A stretch of DNA of 7,459 bases from Clostridiales bacterium (lineage in GTDB: Bacteria; Bacillota; Clostridia; Lachnospirales; Lachnospiraceae). Within the stretch, counting starts at the first letter, position 1. The number at the start of each line of letters is the position of its first letter. The DNA is taken from contig JAHZHG010000131.1 in NCBI GenBank assembly GCA_019420425.1, forward strand, positions 1-7,459, in the 5' to 3' direction. Of this stretch, positions 4,552-7,459 are shown piece after piece. Both the position numbers and the translations under genes were made by a program. Under the pieces are notes generated by a model. The model did no database searches and was not told the DNA's origin. It was given only the letters and a program-made list of their open reading frames with translations.

Positions 4552-6093
4552 TTATACGGCCGCCTGGGCCATGGCCTGTCCCAGGCCAAGATTTTTGCTG
4601 CTCAGCGCATCCGATAGCAGCTCCGAATCCGTCGGGTACCGGTACAGGTGCTCGCCGATTTTCTGATACTTTTCGCTGCCCCGCCCGAGGACAAGGATCA
4701 CAGTTTTTTCCTTCTGCGCGCAGGCCATTGCCACCGCCTGGCGCACGGCGTCTCCGCGCTCATCGATCCGGCTGCAGGGACAGCCGGTCATTTCCACATA
4801 GCTGCACACCTCCCGGGCGATGGTCTCCTGGCACTCTACCCCCGGATCGTCCGAGGTGACGTAGACGTAGTCGGAAAACAGTCCGGCGATAATGCCCAGC
4901 TCCCGCCGGCGGGTCAGCGCCTTTCCTCCCGGGCAGCCAAACACGGTGATAATCCGGGTATAAGAACGGTATTCCTGGAATACGGCGTCAAACAGCTTTT
5001 CAAAGCTCAGGCGGTTGTGGGCAAAATCCACAATACCGCAGATTCGTTTATCCGGGCTGGAGAAGTTTTCCATCCGCCCCGGCACACAGGTAGAGGCCAG
5101 CGCCTTTTTCATGTATTGCACCGGCACGCCCAGTACATAACCCGCCGCGATTGCCGCAACGGCATTTTCTACGTTAAATTTTCCCCGCATTTCCAGAGAA
5201 AATTCTTCACAAAAGCGGTCGCACTCCACGCGGAAAACAGTCCGGCCCTGTCCCACGGCGATATCCGTGCAGCGGATATCTGCCCGCGAATCGCAGCCAA
5301 AGGTCACAATTCTTCCCGCTTTTCTGGCCGCCTTTAAGACTCGGTCACTGTAGTCGGCATCCAGATTCACACATGCGGTTTCTGTCTGGCGGAACATGGA
5401 GAGCTTGGCGCTGAAGTAATCCTCAAAGTCCTCATGCTCCTGGGGACTGATGTGATCCTCGGATATATTCAGGAATATGCCCACCTGAAAGGTCAGCCCC
5501 TGGACTCTCCGGTATTTAAGCGCCTGGCTGGAAACCTCCATAGTCACGTGGGAGAGTCCAGCCGCTTTGGCATTTGCCAGGAGCTCATGGATCGCCGGGG
5601 CCTCCGGCGTGGTCATCACCGCGTCAGTCCGCCGCACCCCGTCGTAATTGTTTACTGTGGAAATCAGCCCGGTCTCCGGGCGTCCCTGCTCCTCCTGCCA
5701 CGCATCCAGCATGGCCTTTAAATACCAGGCTGTGGTCGTTTTCCCCTTTGTCCCGGTGATTCCGGTGAGCATGGGCCGTCCCGGTTCATAGCCGAAGAAG
5801 GCGGCGGATACCACCGCCATGGCCTTGCGGATGTCGCTCATGATCCATCCGATAATCCCCTGCCTCGTCTCATAAGGGATTTCACTGATATAGGCGATAC
5901 AGCCGCGGTCTGCCGCTTCCTGTAAATATTTGTCTCTGAATGCAGCTCCCTTGCAGATAAACAGCGTGTCCTGCTCCACCTTTCGGGAATCGCAGGTCAG
6001 CCACCGGATATCCCCCGTCCGGCGCGTCCCCGCCAATGCGCGGAGCAGACCGCGCTGCCGTAAAACTCCTTCGATTGCATCTATCGTAATCAT
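4552..6093 (-). CDS. murE: Mur ligase, MurE-type UDP-MurNAc-tripeptide synthetase (streptococcal/L-lysine-like branch)
   Basis: Complete 513-residue cytoplasmic ligase with the three Mur domains: N-terminal UDP-binding (1-105, CDSRKV at 34-39), ATP-binding central (about 106-335) and C-terminal (336 on). The P-loop is GITGTKGKTTT (111-121). TTPE (161-164), EVSSQAL (186-192), DHISPQEH with EDYF (213-227) and the probable carbamylated Lys230 follow, then NVENAVAA (307-314), PGRMEN (338-343) and DFAHN (356-360). MurE adds the third stem-peptide amino acid to UDP-MurNAc-L-Ala-D-Glu. The substrate loop reads SDDPG (414-418); diaminopimelate enzymes have DNPR, and lysine enzymes D(D/N)P(N/A). TGTKGK, KGAAF, EHxxFEDYF and AHN also recall streptococcal lysine-type MurE from memory. 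ATG follows AAAGGAG by 7 nt. A weak promoter (TTGCCC-16 bp-TATACA, 6148-6121) lies upstream and a strong terminator downstream, so it is monocistronic or reads on from the permease. No other mur or division gene is adjacent, as one might expect for a second copy. Confidence 0.9.
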   Translation of the reverse strand: MITIDAIEGVLRQRGLLRALAGTRRTGDIRWLTCDSRKVEQDTLFICKGAAFRDKYLQEAADRGCIAYISEIPYETRQGIIGWIMSDIRKAMAVVSAAFFGYEPGRPMLTGITGTKGKTTTAWYLKAMLDAWQEEQGRPETGLISTVNNYDGVRRTDAVMTTPEAPAIHELLANAKAAGLSHVTMEVSSQALKYRRVQGLTFQVGIFLNISEDHISPQEHEDFEDYFSAKLSMFRQTETACVNLDADYSDRVLKAARKAGRIVTFGCDSRADIRCTDIAVGQGRTVFRVECDRFCEEFSLEMRGKFNVENAVAAIAAGYVLGVPVQYMKKALASTCVPGRMENFSSPDKRICGIVDFAHNRLSFEKLFDAVFQEYRSYTRIITVFGCPGGKALTRRRELGIIAGLFSDYVYVTSDDPGVECQETIAREVCSYVEMTGCPCSRIDERGDAVRQAVAMACAQKEKTVILVLGRGSEKYQKIGEHLYRYPTDSELLSDALSSKNLGLGQAMAQAAV

Positions 6094-6139
6094 GGCTTGT
6101 CTCCTTTTTCAACCTTCATCTGTATATTAGACGGAAAAC

Positions 6140-6160
6140 AGGGGGCAAAAGTTGCACCCT
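6140..6160. terminator. hairpin between the permease and murE, possible terminator
   Basis: AGGG plus GCAA (6140-6143, 6145-6148) pairs with TTGC plus CCCT (6152-6155, 6157-6160) around a 3-nt loop, with one internal mismatch. On the + strand it runs into a T-rich tract (6162-6173); on the - strand, where the flanking genes are, the tail is only TGTTTTCC. It may end the permease transcript. The - strand candidate promoter for murE overlaps this hairpin. Confidence 0.4.
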
Positions 6161-6164
6161 CTTT

Positions 6165-6186
6165 TTCTTTTTTCCTGAAAAAAGAA
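6165..6186. repeat. perfect AT-rich inverted repeat
   Basis: TTCTTTTTTC (6165-6174) and GAAAAAAGAA (6177-6186) are perfect 10-bp arms around a 2-nt centre. It adjoins the hairpin at 6140-6160, and the pair is flanked by direct copies of ACAGGGGG at 6138-6145 and 6188-6195. The rest of the gap (6196-6252) is AT-rich with no gene seen. A low-complexity origin is possible; an operator or part of a transcription end is the alternative. Confidence 0.4.
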
Positions 6187-6252
6187 TACAGGGGGATTGC
6201 ATCGAATTTGAATCATTTTTGTAATTATTTTGTTTTTCTTTTTCCCAATCGA

Positions 6253-7459
6253 TCAGGCCATGGTATCGTCTTTGAGCGCTTCGCTCAGGCCGCACCGAAG
6301 CAGCCTTTTCCCCCCAATATAATATGCCGTTCCCACAGCCAGGAAAATCATCAGGGCAAATAGGCTCACCGGAATAATAGGCATCCGGACGACAAATTCC
6401 ATCGGGTCAAGATAGCTTGCCTTTATGGCGAATGCAATGAACAGGGCGGTTAGGGGCAGGGTAATCAAAAGCGGACGGCCGGCAATAACCAGCGCTTCTA
6501 TGCCAAACATTTTCCGCATACCGGCATCCGTCAGGCCTACGGACATATACCGGGCAAATTCCCGTCTTCTCTGGCGGAGAAAGCCCAGGGTATTGGAAAA
6601 CACATTGGCAATGCCGATCAGGGCCAGCAGTGTGCAGAGTCCGCCGATAACCAGCATATAGCCTCTGATCATCTCTTCATTGGTCAGCTGCTCCTGGATA
6701 CGGTTTTCGCTCTCGATTTCGTATTCCGGTGCAATCAGGCGGGCTATTTCCCCTTCCAGCGCATTTATTTCTTCCAGGGTAGCTCCCTCCCCGCCCAGTA
6801 TCCGGATATATGTATCTGCCTCCGCATCCCCCAGCTGCCCGCCACAGGCCTTCCATAGAGACAATGGAATAAACTGTACCAGCGCATAATCCGCATATTC
6901 CTCCCGCAAAGCCGGCATTTCCCGTGTATAGGCCAATATCGGGATTTCCATCGCTGCTCCCTCCCGGCCGGGGCTTTGCAGGGTGAGGGTATTCCGGTTT
7001 TCCTTTAGATACGGAAGATAGATGGGATAGCGGAAATTGCTGTTTATGCTGTCCCAGATGCGGTTCAGGACGATCGTTCCGTCCAGCCGGGGAGAGATTC
7101 CGTTCTGCACACAGTAGGCGGCAAAGCTTTCGTCATCCAGGATGACGATCGGCGCCGGCACTGATGCTGCAAAAATCCCGGCGACTGCTTCCAAACCGCC
7201 CAGAGCGGTCAGTTCCCCGCTCTGCCAGTCCTCAGGAACGGAAACCACCGCCGATGCCTTCTGGTATACGGTGCTCTCCTTTACTCCCGCCAGGTTCCGC
7301 AGCTCCCCGGTCAGCCGGAAGTCCTCGATTTTTGTTCCCTGTACAGTTATCATTACGTCCCACGTATCCCTGTACCGCTCAAAGTACGTATGGGCTGTGC
7401 TTATGCCGGAAAGGGTAAAGAAGCACAGCATCATCGTAAATCCAAGAAAGGAAAGGGTC
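6253..7459 (-). CDS. FtsX-like ABC transporter permease, C-terminal part (5' end beyond window)
   Basis: The frame runs open to the right edge. The first ATG inside the window (7434-7432) lies within a hydrophobic segment (TLSFLGFT before it, MMLCFFTLSG after), so it is not the true start; 401 residues plus TGA are visible. Numbering from that Met, a transmembrane helix at about -8 to 12 is followed by a large extracytoplasmic domain (about 15-255). Three helices form the C-terminal FtsX domain (about 258-280, 318-340, 350-372), with the usual cytoplasmic loop (RQRRREFARYMSVGLTDAGM, 287-306) and EAL (313-315). Such permeases (COG0577-like) work with a separate ATPase in peptide or lipoprotein export, antibiotic resistance or signalling; the ATPase would be expected upstream, outside the window. 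The stop lies 159 bp before murE. Function beyond family is not readable. Confidence 0.88.
   Translation of the reverse strand, partial: TLSFLGFTMMLCFFTLSGISTAHTYFERYRDTWDVMITVQGTKIEDFRLTGELRNLAGVKESTVYQKASAVVSVPEDWQSGELTALGGLEAVAGIFAASVPAPIVILDDESFAAYCVQNGISPRLDGTIVLNRIWDSINSNFRYPIYLPYLKENRNTLTLQSPGREGAAMEIPILAYTREMPALREEYADYALVQFIPLSLWKACGGQLGDAEADTYIRILGGEGATLEEINALEGEIARLIAPEYEIESENRIQEQLTNEEMIRGYMLVIGGLCTLLALIGIANVFSNTLGFLRQRRREFARYMSVGLTDAGMRKMFGIEALVIAGRPLLITLPLTALFIAFAIKASYLDPMEFVVRMPIIPVSLFALMIFLAVGTAYYIGGKRLLRCGLSEALKDDTMA

Noticed and set aside
4392..4859. + strand open frames over the MATE/murE gap
   Set aside because: They cross a promoter and a strong terminator and continue antisense into murE; Pro/Arg/Ser-rich shadow sequence.
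6127..6216. - strand 29-codon ORF upstream of murE as a possible second leader peptide
   Set aside because: No Shine-Dalgarno before its ATG; its codons are mostly the homopolymer palindrome, so the frame is likely accidental.
1..7459. Mobile element, CRISPR array, tRNA or rRNA
   Set aside because: No transposase or integrase motifs, no regularly spaced direct repeats, and no cloverleaf or rRNA-like sequence were seen.

Overview
The window looks like a stretch of chromosome from a Clostridia-type Firmicute, most likely Lachnospiraceae. Supporting signs are strong AAGGAGG-type ribosome binding sites in front of most genes, moderately GC-rich coding DNA with AT-rich gaps, TTGACA-type sigma-A promoters with extended -10 elements, and protein families that recall Lachnospiraceae and streptococcal homologues. 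This placement is an inference; there is no rRNA or marker gene here. I see no transposase, integrase, tRNA, rRNA or CRISPR array.

Layout, left to right. (1) The 3' end of a DNA/RNA non-specific endonuclease gene (+ strand) runs in from the left edge. It overlaps tail-to-tail by 11 bp with (2) a complete CNNM/CorC (HlyC/CorC, DUF21 plus CBS pair) membrane protein gene on the - strand. (3) The CNNM gene has a leader of about 195 nt. It contains a good promoter, a candidate short acidic upstream ORF with its own Shine-Dalgarno sequence, and competing inverted repeats, one of which contains the upstream ORF's stop codon. (4) Divergent from this are two small + strand genes (65 and 51 residues), each with an excellent ribosome binding site, followed by GC-rich palindromes and a weak terminator. 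(5) A - strand unit encodes a MATE-family efflux pump and a 14-bp-overlapping alkyltransferase-like protein (MGMT fold without the catalytic cysteine). It has a clear promoter. (6) A - strand gene encodes a complete MurE-type Mur ligase resembling the streptococcal L-lysine-adding branch, ending in a strong intrinsic terminator. (7) The C-terminal part of an FtsX-like ABC permease (- strand) runs off the right edge.

The genes do not form one obvious pathway. They are housekeeping and envelope functions (cation transport, drug efflux, DNA-alkylation recognition, peptidoglycan precursor ligase, ABC permease) in short separate transcription units. The most distinctive signal is the CNNM leader. 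A promoter, Shine-Dalgarno, short Asp/Ser-rich ORF and alternative hairpins lie in the right order for translation-coupled control of a putative Mg2+ transporter, but this reading is inferred from sequence only.
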